From positions 1,243,859,523-1,243,923,522 of the forward strand of contig CM066033.1 of NCBI GenBank assembly GCA_033557465.1: a stretch of 64,000 nt of DNA, given 5' to 3'. Position numbers and translations under genes: made by a program. The notes under the pieces were generated by a model. It was not told where the DNA came from. It did not search any database and saw only the letters and a program-made list of their open reading frames with translations. The stretch comes from Ichthyophis bannanicus. Its lineage: Eukaryota > Chordata > Amphibia > Gymnophiona > Ichthyophiidae. Below, piece after piece: positions 54,195 through 63,931 of the stretch. Numbering within the stretch: the first letter of the stretch is position 1; the number at the start of each line of letters is the position of its first letter.

Positions 54195-56156
54195 ACAGAC
54201 TCTTCCTCGTCATTGGGACCTCTTCCGCTTCCTACACGTTCTTCTTGGAGTCCTCCAAGTCCGTTACCTTCCACATTACAAGTGTTTCGGAAGCTCGTCC
54301 TGCGTGATATTGACCAGTTGGAGTTGGTGTCTCGGAAGAAGATTGACCATAGTTTATCTTATTCACAGCGTCAGGCTTTACGTGAGCTCAAGAGCTATAA
54401 GGATATCATCATTCGGCGAGCCGATAAGGGAGGCGCTGTAGTTATTTTGGACACGTCTCAGTATGTGGCTGAAATTCAATCTCAATTGTCTGATGCTGCC
54501 ACTTATCATCAGCTATTGCAGGATCCCACCTTTGCGTTACAGCAGGAGATCAATCAACTACTTTCTCAGGCCTTGCAAGATGGGTTGATTACTACTAAAG
54601 AAGCTAAGTTTTTGGGCATTTCCCATCCACGCAATCCACATTTTTATGTGTTGCCTAAAATACATAAAAATTTTCATCACCCACCGGGTCAGCCGATTGT
54701 GTCGTTACGCGGCTCTCTTCTGGAACCCCTGTCTATTTTTGTGGACTCCTATCTCAGGCCCTTGGTGTTTCAAATTCCTTCGTATCTACATGACACCATG
54801 CATTTTCTGCAGATATTGGCAGCTGGACATGATCGAGATTTACCTGCTGGGTTGCTAATGGTCACCTTAGATGTTTCCTCTTTATATACCAGCATCCCTC
54901 AGCAAGAAGCTATGGTTATAGGTCGGACCAACTTACTAGCACGTCATGATTTGAGTTCTGCTAAAGTGGATTTCATTATGCAGTTGCTGAAGATGGCAAT
55001 GACAAAAAATTATTTTTGTTTTGATGGCGTGTTTTATCAGCAAATACGAGGGGTTGCAATGGGGGCCACGTTAGCTCCTTCCATTGCTAATCTGTATATG
55101 GCTGAGTTTGAACGGAGATGGTTGACAGAAAATGTATATCAATCTCACATTCGTTTGTGGGTGCGTTACATTGACGACGTGTTTCTGCTTTGGACTGGAG
55201 GTACTGATTTGTTACAGGCATTTTTCACTTGGTTGAATGGCTGTGATCCTCATATCATTTTTTCTATGGATCACAGCACTACAGTTATTCCGTTTTTGGA
55301 TGTCCTGTTGACACGTCAAGATGATTGTTTGGTCACCACAGTGTACACTAAGCCTACGCATAGGATGTCTTTCCTTCATTTTGACAGCTTACATCCTCAT
55401 CGTTTGAAGGAGAGCTTACCCTTTGCCCAATTTCTCCGTTATCATCGGAATTGTTCCACAGTGTCTGATTATAAATTACAGTCTCGGACTCTACAAGCTG
55501 CTTTTGAATCTCGTGGATATCCTGCTCCTCTGGTTCATCGAGCCCGACTTCGCGCTCGTTTTAATGACCGCAACTGGCTTTTGATTCCGCGTACTCGTTC
55601 TTCATGGGATTCCTCTAAGGTTCATTTCATCACCAAGTACAACCCTTTGAGTTATCAGGTTTCTAAGATTCTCCAGCGACATTCTCATGTTTTGCGCCTA
55701 ACTCCTGGGCTTCATCATCATTATATTCGTCCTGTATACACTAAGGGTTCCAATTTAAAGGATATTCTTTGTCCATCAGCTTTTTCAAGTGCCCGACCAG
55801 CACCTTCTGAATCTGGGCGACACCGCAGTTGTGGTCACTGTTCGGTGTGCTCTGTAATGGACTCTTGCACCAGTTTTTCTTATCGACATCAGAGTGTTAA
55901 GCTGCGATTTTCCACGTCCTGTGACAGTACCAATGTCATTTATTTTCTTCGTTGCCCTTGTGGTCTGGGTTATGTAGGGAAGACCAGTCGGGCTTTGCGT
56001 ACCCGTTTGATTGAACATCGCAGTCGTCTTCGTTGTATGGTTGAGGGTGCTCCCCTGGTTCATCATTTTCAAATCATGGGGCATGTTTTTGAAGATTTGA
56101 CATGTGTAGTAATTACCCAATGCATTCCCTCTATTTATGGTGGGGATATGCCATGA
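54162..56156 (+). CDS. Penelope RT and GIY-YIG protein, right copy
   Basis: A 664-aa frame. The first dozen codons are antisense of the left copy, so PLE-derived sequence starts at about 54197. Order: ADKGGAVVILD at 87-97 (conserved pre-RT block of PLEs), PKIHK 165-169, LDVSSLYTSIP 236-246, RGVAMGATLAPSIANLYM 296-313, YIDDVF 336-341, knuckle CGHCSVC, GIY-YIG blocks VIY 589-591 and GYVG 603-606 with RTRLIEHRS after. The RT copies element RNA; the nuclease nicks the target. A TGA at 56154 replaces the CGA of the left copy (a CpG-to-TpG change) and removes the last 14 residues. The natural N-terminus is missing. Confidence 0.9.
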   Translation: MKHQGPEIGVHTDSSSSLGPLPLPTRSSWSPPSPLPSTLQVFRKLVLRDIDQLELVSRKKIDHSLSYSQRQALRELKSYKDIIIRRADKGGAVVILDTSQYVAEIQSQLSDAATYHQLLQDPTFALQQEINQLLSQALQDGLITTKEAKFLGISHPRNPHFYVLPKIHKNFHHPPGQPIVSLRGSLLEPLSIFVDSYLRPLVFQIPSYLHDTMHFLQILAAGHDRDLPAGLLMVTLDVSSLYTSIPQQEAMVIGRTNLLARHDLSSAKVDFIMQLLKMAMTKNYFCFDGVFYQQIRGVAMGATLAPSIANLYMAEFERRWLTENVYQSHIRLWVRYIDDVFLLWTGGTDLLQAFFTWLNGCDPHIIFSMDHSTTVIPFLDVLLTRQDDCLVTTVYTKPTHRMSFLHFDSLHPHRLKESLPFAQFLRYHRNCSTVSDYKLQSRTLQAAFESRGYPAPLVHRARLRARFNDRNWLLIPRTRSSWDSSKVHFITKYNPLSYQVSKILQRHSHVLRLTPGLHHHYIRPVYTKGSNLKDILCPSAFSSARPAPSESGRHRSCGHCSVCSVMDSCTSFSYRHQSVKLRFSTSCDSTNVIYFLRCPCGLGYVGKTSRALRTRLIEHRSRLRCMVEGAPLVHHFQIMGHVFEDLTCVVITQCIPSIYGGDMP

Positions 56157-57296
56157 CAACTATCTCGTTTAGAACAGCGCTGGATTTTTTCCCTTCGAAC
56201 CGTGGCTCCTGGTGGATTGAATGATTCCATCGAATGGAAAAGCTGTCTGTAATTTTTTCATCAAAGCATTTCCCTTTTTTTGATGATTTTCTTTCATCGT
56301 TTACAGCAGGGAGGGTGGGTCTCTTTGGGGTTCTCTGGCATTTCCCTGTTTGCTTTTTTTGTTTATAGGCTTGGATGTTTGGGTTTGGTATAATAACCTG
56401 CTTGTTTTTGATTGGCTCCCCTGTTTTAACCCCACCTTTATATTTTTGCTATGACGCATGCGTCGGCGTTTGGGAAGGTGAGCCATGAGCCGGCGATCAC
56501 TATAGCATCTTTTGGCTGTTATATTTTTGCGTTTTATTTTCCCAAATCCAGCACACAGGGTTTGTACTTGCCTATTTATTTAAGTGGGCCTGGTCTGTTA
56601 TAGGGGGTAGATCCCAGTTTTCTTTCATTTTGTTTTGTTTTGTTTTGCTACATGAGTCACTTTTCTTTTTCTTTTTTTGTTGTTTTCAGCTTTTTTGCTC
56701 CGGTGCTTCGTTCAATTGAGTCACATAGTTGTACGGTGACGAGTGATTTTTTGCTCCCTGAGGAAGCCATAAGGGCGAAACATCGGATGTCGGAGTTCCT
56801 TATCACCTGAAATACCGTATTGAAAACTACAGGTTTTTTTCCACACTTCGATAAGGTTTTTAGACCATCATCGTTTGATCTTCAACATCTTCATCATCTT
56901 CATCAGATTGTGACTGTTACCATCAAAAGATAAGTGTCCGGAGCTTTCTCTGTTAATGTTATGTGACGGTAACACTCAACTGCTCGGAAGCCTGCTGGTT
57001 GCCACCTGGGTTTTTTTTCCAGGTTGGCTGGAGGTTTTTTTATGACCATTGATGTAATTCCTAGTCTGTTTTGTTACCTTAGACGTTTGGGCGTCTGCAG
57101 ACAGACTTGATTCCTGTCACTGTTTTGTGCAGGGAGATACTGAGGTCTTTTTTCCTCCTTCACTGGTGGACGGGTAGTTTTCAGTTTTTTTATGTATGTA
57201 TTTAATTTTTGGTTTTTTAGGTTACATTGATTGGGGTTGTATCTGTTTTTTCTGTATCGCTTTTTTGCCCCTTGAGAAGATTTTTGTTATATTGAC
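54197..57296 (+). mobile_element. Penelope-like element, right copy
   Basis: It runs from the head-to-head junction to the right target duplication. 54197-54740 is unique to this copy and forms the centre of the palindrome. 54741-57257 matches the left copy in inverse. The last ~40 bp (tcgcttttttgccccttgag and on) is the native 3' end that the left copy lacks. GIY-YIG PLEs occur in fish, amphibians and reptiles. Confidence 0.9.
56754..56795 (+). ncRNA. Hammerhead-ribozyme-like motif, right PLE arm
   Basis: CTCC pairs with GGAG (stem I). The core CTGAGGA fits CUGANGA. GCC pairs with GGC (stem II, one bulged A before it). GAA follows, then ACAT pairs with ATGT around loop CGG (stem III), and C at 56791 is the expected cleavage-site base. 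It lies about 0.6 kb after the ORF, in the 3' region. Confidence 0.6.
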
Positions 57297-57310
57297 TATA
57301 GTATCCCTTA
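57297..57310 (+). repeat. 14-bp target-site duplication, right copy
   Basis: TATAGTATCCCTTA, identical to 51672-51685. The host sequence resumes at 57311 with gcatgccagatc. Confidence 0.88.
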
Positions 57311-58680
57311 GCATGCCAGATCTTTTTGTAACAAGTAAAACATGGCCCCGAATAATGGAAGTGGTAATGAAACAACTTTGTTATATGGGTGGTTTTTTAT
57401 CTGTTTATTTTTTTAAAATATTAGTAGTGCTACCCTGGTACTTCTAACACAGTATATCTGTCTTGATACTGCACAATATCATCACTATTTGGCAACTTGT
57501 ATGCACACAAAGAGGGTCATTTTAAAAGGTTTACAGTAGTTATGATTTGGACGTCTGAAGATGTGCACTTGGACAGCAAAATCACAGATACGTCTCCATA
57601 GCCATTCCACAAATGATGTTCACTGATGTTTCCAGTGCAGGGACATCCAAGTAGGCAATGGGGGTGTGGTGGAGGCATGTATGGGGAGGAGCAATGGACT
57701 TACACGCCCCTGTTCCATCTCTAAAACATCTGCAGGCACATCCATGTTTATACAGTACCTGCTCCAGGTACAAGTAGACATCAGGAAAGTTCTTGTTTTC
57801 ACCTTAAAACATCCAGAGAGTGTAGCAAAGATTGAGAAGGCAATGACTAGCCTTAGATTACAAAGGTCCACACTGGGATTTGAACTGTGGCTATACTGCT
57901 CTTAAGCTAGTACTCTAACCATTATATCATCATACATCTTAAGTCTGGCATACTCTTCTAGAGGCATCTCTATAGATGTCTGATAGATATCCATATTAGA
58001 CGCATCCATGCCTGAACTTGCACATGACTGCTTTTTTTTCAGACGTTCTAGCTTTGACATCCCGGATTGCACTTGGATGTCCCATAGTGAAACGTGCCTC
58101 TTAACAACCGCAACTCATAAAAGAATTAAGGAATAACAGAGTTAATTTTCAAATAGACAAGGTAATTGCAAAGTATATGGATAGTTTCTTGAAAATTAGC
58201 CAGTGTCAAGAATCCTCGCTAAAGGCAGCTGGGGAGAGGGATGTAAATAGAACATGTACTTTTGAAACCCATGTGTGTGCATGTTTGCTTTATTCCCGTA
58301 ATCTAACATGCCCCAGGAATGCCTCTTTTTAATTCAGCTAAATATGCAGCAGTGGAGAGTGATATTAAGTCAGATCAGTTTAGCCAGGTAAATGGCTTCA
58401 AAAATTTTCTTCTATACGAACAAGCACTCTTCAAGTCTTGGAGGCATTTGTAATATTTATAAATTTTAAAAAATTTGGACTTTGTTTTTCTCTTAACCTT
58501 TTAGGATTACATTGAGAGGCAATGACACAGAAATTCCATAAAAATCATTTTTCAGAAATTATAAAAGCCCCACAAAATTGTTTCTTTTGAATTTTAAAAT
58601 ATGTTCTCTCATTGTGCACATGTACAAGAAAACAGCCTTGCGTACAAATACAGTACAAACAGAGAAGAGATGTTCATTCA
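57311..58680. other. No gene; tRNA-like SINE head in antisense
   Basis: Near 57868-57930 the plus strand has tgggatttgaactgtggc and ctctaaccattatatc, the inverse of a B box and an A box, so a decayed SINE on the minus strand is likely. The words ggacgtctgaag and gacatccaag around 57550-58090 recur loosely and may mark an old MITE. Nothing else is recognised. Confidence 0.4.
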
Positions 58681-58765
58681 TATATATATATATGTGTGTG
58701 TGTGTGTACGCGCATGTGTGTGTGTATATTATATAGATATAGATATATATACGTACATACACCCC
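58680..58765. repeat. (TA)n/(TG)n microsatellite
   Basis: A compound run of alternating TA, TG, TA and GATA units is plainly visible from 58680 to about 58765. Confidence 0.9.
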
Positions 58766-60140
58766 CATACACATTTAGTAATTGCATGACTCCCCACAGG
58801 ATTGATCACCCCTGCCTTCACAGGAGAAATTGCCCTCGGATTAAACAATTTCCTTTTTTACCAAGGGCCACTTCCCTTCTGTTCATAAATAATTACCCTG
58901 TTCAATAAAAAACAGAAGAACAAATGGACCTGCCTGTAATAACAGACAGGCAAGAATTTTTATCATTCTGCTGTGTCATACATGAAAATCACTTGAGAGA
59001 AAAGATATAGGAGAGGTTCAAGAAAAAAACGGAGTGCCTTTGAGTCACGTTTCACCTAGCAAACAAGGACCCGACATGCCAAAGGGGGAGCTCCATATGA
59101 TGCAAAGGCGTAACGGTAGTAGCTCTGTCTCTGCTATTAGGGAACAATAATATTCCTGCAGGTAGCATTTATCAGCTGTCAATTTGCAGAACATGACTTT
59201 TAAGCAATAATACAGTGTTTTCTCATCAGGTTCACTTATTAAAACATGTTCTGCTTTCTTCTCATTGTTAACTCAGGCAATTGTCCCCCCTGAACTCTAA
59301 AGACCAGACAAAGGAAGTAAAAGAGAGTGGTTTTACAATAAAAGCCATACTGATTTTGTACAGATACGTTGCTCACTTATTTCGCTCTTACCTGGCAACC
59401 AAGCTTCAAATCATGGGATTTACAATTGCTGACAGCAACTTATCCTTAGAAGAACCCAGAGTTTTGCTCCACAGCACAGACACAGTTGTCCAGGAAGAAT
59501 GAAACCTTGGCAAAGTGTCCAAACCAGAAAAACCTTTTCCAGTCTTCTGGATCTCCAGGCAGTTGAAGTCATACAGGAAACATGAAGAGATCAAAAGAGC
59601 AATGCAGTTGCTCCTTGCAGAAATGTGAGTGAAGAAAAGCTGGGTCCCCCTCCGTCTCTCTTAGCCAGATTTTGGTTTTCAAGTTTCTGCTATTTCTGTT
59701 TTTGTTTTGATGTTTACAGGGATGGGGCAAAAACTGGTAGTTGTTGATGGGCTTTGGGAGTTTAGTTCTGCGATTGTGTTTCTCTTCTGGTCGCTTCACA
59801 CACTGTTGGGGCAAAGACTGTGGAGCTGAGTTTGCCTGTGCTATATTTAACCAGTGCTCTCAGTAAGTCAGAGCTGTCAACAGCTGAGCAGCTCCAAGCA
59901 GCCTCTCTCAGCTCTCCAGCAGCTGAGTTATCAGTGGATGCAGAGTGTTACTGACTGCCAGTGACTACTACCTCCAGCGAAACACTGGGGAGAAACTGTC
60001 AAAGCCTTTTAAGGCCTCACTTGCCAGTTATTTCATCAGAGTAATTTCTATTTTAAGAACTAAGGATGTGAATTTTTGGGGTGATTTTTAGTCCACTGGG
60101 AAGGAATGGTGTTGGGGGGGGGGTTGTTGTTTGTTGGGTT
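58766..60140. other. No recognised feature
   Basis: About 1.4 kb with no recognised element. It has the least repeat-like wording in the window. Short ORFs (up to about 81 aa) show no motif. Confidence 0.4.
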
Positions 60141-60151
60141 TTTTTTTATTG

Positions 60152-61084
60152 AATTTTAACAAACAATCAAGAATACATCTTGAAACGGAAATAAAGATGG
60201 ATACCACGAAAAAACACAATATACAAAAAAAGGGAAACAATATGTATAACAAAGCACACATTTGTCCTCATAAGGAAATTATACATGGTCCCCCTTACTC
60301 TAGCCCTCAAAAAAGGGGGAAACAATGAATGAATAATTTAACTTTATCAATATACAGAAAGGAAATAGGGTGCGCTAAACAGTGGCATAAAAATTTACTC
60401 AACAGGAACCGGCAGTGCATCTACCCCCCCCCCCCCCCTTCAGAGACCCTAGCATTAATGAAACAAATCAATTGGGAGGGTTCATAAAATATATAGGAAT
60501 TAGAATGATATTTAATCAAATATTTACATGGAAACTTAAGGAAATAGCCACCCCTACTGCAATATCCCAGAACGCAACAAAAGAAATTCACGTCTCCTCT
60601 TCTGGGTCTCCCTAGATAAATCCGGAAACATCCGAACCGCCAAACCCTTAAACAAAGTATTACGTTTGTTAAAGAATAATTTCATAAGCCATTCCTTATC
60701 AGATATTAATGCTAAGGAAATCAATAAAGTAGATGGAGTAACCTTTTGCTCTATAGAAGTCTCCAATATGTCAGTAACATTTAAAACATCCATCTGAGGT
60801 ACACCAGTAGCACTAACATCCCCCACTTCTTTTTTACCAAAGGGCAAATAATAAACTTTTACTAATGGGGGATGAGATTCAAAAGGAATACCTAAAATTT
60901 TGGTTAAATAATTACGAAACATATCTCTTGCTGATATTAATGGGACTCTAGGAAAATTATTAACTAAGCGAATATTCGGCATACGTATTGCATTTTCTAA
61001 CATTTCCAATTTTGACAAAACAGGTGAAGAAACTTTCTTTAAAGAGTCAACTTCATTCTCAAGAGCCAAAACTTTCATCTGATT
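60152..61084 (-). mobile_element. L1-type fragment: ORF1 plus 3' UTR, no ORF2
   Basis: Minus strand: ORF1 region (61078 to about 60430), a poly-G run (plus-strand C run at 60423-60438), about 270 bp of 3' UTR, AATAAA and an A-run at 60143-60152. Flanking T-rich phrases (tttgttgggttttttt near 60135 and gtgtttgggttttttt near 61090) look like an imperfect target duplication. ORF2 is absent between ORF1 and the tail. Confidence 0.65.
60430..61078 (-). pseudogene. L1 ORF1p-like RNA-binding protein fragment
   Basis: The 174-aa frame reads from a coiled-coil end (LENEVDSLKK) into the L1 ORF1p RNA-recognition part (MPNIRLVNNFPRVPLISARD). The C-terminal domain follows (TPSTLLISLALISDKEWLM, GLAVRMFPDLSRETQKRRRE). 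After a frameshift at about 60545 a further piece gives YHSNSYIFYEPSQLICFINA, the end of the same domain. The 5' coiled coil is truncated. ORF1p coats L1 RNA as trimers. Confidence 0.75.
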
Positions 61085-61195
61085 TGTGTTTGGGTTTTTT
61101 TAATAGCCCAGGAAAAGCCCAGTAAAAACAGCCTTCAAATTTCTGCAAAAGCAGACATGAAATACACATACTGACAATTCTGTAATTATTTTATT

Positions 61196-61466
61196 TATTT
61201 AGCTGTATTTATATCCTGCTTTTCACTGGGTCAAAGCGGTCAATAGGGGGATAAATTTAACATGAGGGGATATGAGACACACACACAAATACATACAGGG
61301 AACATGGGCATTGGAGAGTTAAGTGGCTTGCCCAAGACCACAAGGAGTGCCTATAGGACTAGAAATCCCAATCCCTCTGGCCTGTGACTGCTGTCCCCAG
61401 GTGGGACTTGAACCCCTGACTCTCTGGCCTGAAATACCTTGTCCTAACCACTAGACCACGCCTCCT
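61196..61466 (-). mobile_element. tRNA-headed SINE with L2-like tail
   Basis: Minus strand: A box AGGCGTGGTCTAGTGGTTAG, B box GGTTCAAGTCC, a core with cttgggcaagccactt, and a 3' part with tttgacccagtgaaaagcag, atataaatacagctaaata that resembles L2-like LINE ends. It is complete from head to tail. Confidence 0.75.
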
Positions 61467-61867
61467 ATTCTATTTGTTTTTATAAAAATAAAATTTGAAA
61501 ACATTTCTTTTTACTTTTTTTATGTACGCAGGTAGAGATGTACAAGAGAGAATGATATGCCAGCAGAGAATGATAGATGAAGCTATCACTGCAGTTTATT
61601 TTCCATATTGTTCAATTACTGTTTTGTTTTTATTTTTGCCTTAATTTTATATTTACTGTATTCTGCTGTGAGTACATTTTTAGAATACATTATTGGTTCT
61701 TTGTTATTGTCTTGGTGTGCTGTCATAGTATGGTTTTATGTTATTTTAAATTTTATGAGGGTTTTATTGGAATCCACTACTAATCATTTGTATAGCTATC
61801 CAAGGCGTACACAGTGCTGTACAGAGACATCTTTTTTCAAATGGAAACCAAACAGAAAATGAAATTA

Positions 61868-62693
61868 CAGTGGTGTGCAAAAGTCTGGAATCACTTGTGA
61901 GTTTTTCGTACTTTCTAACGTTTTGTTTTTTAATTTTGCGTTAGCCCAGCATATTCATCTTTCTAACACGTTAAAAGGGATACATTTGGCTATTAGAGTT
62001 GACTTTTTTGCATTCCTTGCTTCCAATTTAAATACTTTACAGAGACTGGGAGATAGCTACTGCGATTTTTGTGGATCCTGCATCAAAACTGGATCGAGAT
62101 TATCCAATATGCACACGTTATTTCTGACCAATCAGGAGGCTGGTTTCACTAACCAATCACAATGCAGATATCTAGCCAACAGTGCAGCTATAAAAACACG
62201 TGGAATTTTTGAATTTCATACGCTTTCTGGATCGACCATGAAGATGACTCGGACCCTGACGTTGGAGGAGCGTGCTCGTATGTCCTTTATGAACGAGGAA
62301 GGATTTTCAAGCCGTCAGACAGGAATGTTCGCTGCAGTCAGAGCGCTGTTGTTAAGATTGTACAGAAGAAGAAAGAGACGGGTTCAACGGTGGACAAGCC
62401 TCTTTCAGGTCGTCCACGTGTATGAACATCACGCCAGGACTGCGCACTACGACACATTTCACTGACTAATTACAAGTTGACCTCTCCTCAGCTACTTCGA
62501 GAGTGGTCAGACAAGAGTGAGGTCAGTGTCAGCTCATCAACAGTTCGTCGCCGGTGCCTGCAGTTTGGTCTCCGGGGCTGCAAAGCACAGAATAAGCCAC
62601 TGATGACTGACATACAAAGGTGCAACCAGATCATGTGGGCGAGAAAGCACTCAACCTGGTCGACTGAAATGTGGGAAAAGGTTGGTATAGTGC
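61868..62693 (+). mobile_element. Tc1/mariner-type transposon, 3'-truncated
   Basis: The left terminal repeat starts TACAGTGGTGTGCAAAAGTC. After about 370 bp a transposase frame begins. The element breaks off at about 62693, where a hAT element starts, so the catalytic C-terminal part and right end are missing. Confidence 0.8.
62239..62693 (+). pseudogene. Tc1-type transposase, N-terminal DNA-binding part
   Basis: MTRTLTLEERARMSFMNEEG followed by a frameshifted helix-turn-helix region (SSRQTGMF), then in another frame TSPQLLREWSDKSEVSVSSS and TVRRRCLQFGLRGCKAQNKP, then MWARKHSTWSTEMWEKV. These match the paired-like DNA-binding domain and the start of the catalytic domain of Tc1 transposases. 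The DDE triad lies beyond the truncation. Confidence 0.8.
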
Positions 62694-63294
62694 AGTGATG
62701 GCTAACCTTTTTGAGCCCGAGTGCCCAAACTGCCGCACAAAACCAAAGAATTTCCTCAAAGTGCCAGCATGTCAATTTGCATAAATATTTGCATAATGCT
62801 AACATACACTAACTTTTAGTAAACATGTCTCTTAATGAGTGTATGGATAAAGACAGACTAAAAGATTTCTACATTACTATAATCCAGTGCCAACCGCCAG
62901 GCACATTAGGACTACTACAAACACTGCCCATTTAGAACCAATAGCAAACCCGCCGTATCCTAACAGCACTACCAGGACTCACAAAGCACCACACCATACC
63001 TATCAAAAGGCAACACTGCAAATATTAAACCATACATTTCAGACAATAACAATACATGACCTACTGGGGAAAGAGAACAAGTGGCAATGTCAAAAAGGAA
63101 TTACATAAACAGAATACCTCAGCTCAGTTACACAGTTGCAATTGCTCCAGCCACTTTCTTCTGGTTTCTTCATGTTTTCTGCTAACTCTCCATCATCTGC
63201 TGTCCATTTGTCCTTTCTTCTCTCTTCTAGTTTTTTTTCCATTCTCTCTCTCTACATCCGCTTTAACATACTAATCTGTCTCCTTTTGCTCTTT

Positions 63295-63560
63295 TAATCC
63301 TCCCTGCCCATTAGCAGTCCTAACCCCCCCCCGCCTCCCTGCCCATTAGCAGTCCTAACCCCCCCTCCTCCTCCCCCCTGCCCATTAGCAGTCCTAACCC
63401 CCCCTCCTCCCTGCCCATTAGCAGTCCTAACCCCCCCTCCTCCCTGCCCATTAGCAGTCCTAACCCCCCCCTCCCTGCCCATTAGCAGTCCTAACCTCCC
63501 TCCCTCCCTCCCTGCAGTCCTAACCCCCCCCCTCCTGCCCATTAGCAGTCTAACCCCCTG
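63295..63560. repeat. Minisatellite, unit about 30 bp
   Basis: The phrase gcccattagcagtcctaacc recurs about eight times, separated by C-rich linkers of varying length. Different linker lengths point to slippage. Confidence 0.88.
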
Positions 63561-63567
63561 GCAAATT

Positions 63568-63931
63568 AAAAAAAAAAAAAAAGCAGGCTCTGGCTGCTGC
63601 CGCGGCAGATTGCAATGTCCGCGGGGCCCCTCCGCCCGCTAAGCCCTCTGCAAGGGCTTTCAGATTCGCGAGGGAGAGCATCTCCCTCGCGTCTCTGTTA
63701 AGCCGCAGGGGCTAATGGGAAATTCCATCAGTCCCTCGCGTCTAAAGGGGTGATGGGAAATTTCCCATTAGCCCCTGCGGGCTTAACAGAGACGCGAGGG
63801 AGACGCTCTCCCTCGCGAATCTGAAAGCTCTTGCAGAGGGGCTTAGCGGGCGGAGGGGGCCCCACGGGACGCTGCATTCTGCCCTTGCCGCGTCCGCGGC
63901 AGCAGTCAGAGCCAGCTTTTTCTTTTTTTGC
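63568..63931. repeat. Large GC-rich palindrome inside the hAT element
   Basis: The sequence from gcaggctctggctgctgccg (from 63583) inward is mirrored by ccgcggcagcagtcagagcc (to about 63913). The inner arms, around ttcagattcgcgagggagag and aggggctaatgggaaat, are almost perfect. The centre lies near 63745. A-rich ends extend the symmetry to about 63568 and 63931. Confidence 0.85.

Larger units (their letters stand above)
51686..54196 (-). mobile_element. Penelope-like element, left (inverted) copy
   Basis: Reading the minus strand from 54196: RT and GIY-YIG coding region to 52740, then about 1.05 kb of 3' region ending at the left target duplication. It is the near-identical inverse of 54741-57257. 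Relative to the right copy it lacks the first ~540 bp of coding sequence and the last ~40 bp of the 3' end. Its start is fused head to head with the right copy. Confidence 0.9.

Noticed and set aside
51672..57310. Twin-primed inversion of a single PLE transcript
   Set aside because: Twin priming gives non-overlapping inverted parts; here about 2.5 kb including the 3' region is present in both orientations.
63295..63560. Coding region on the minus strand (82-aa GGGGVRTANGQ repeat protein)
   Set aside because: The frame is produced by the minisatellite and has no start context, partner exon or conservation argument.
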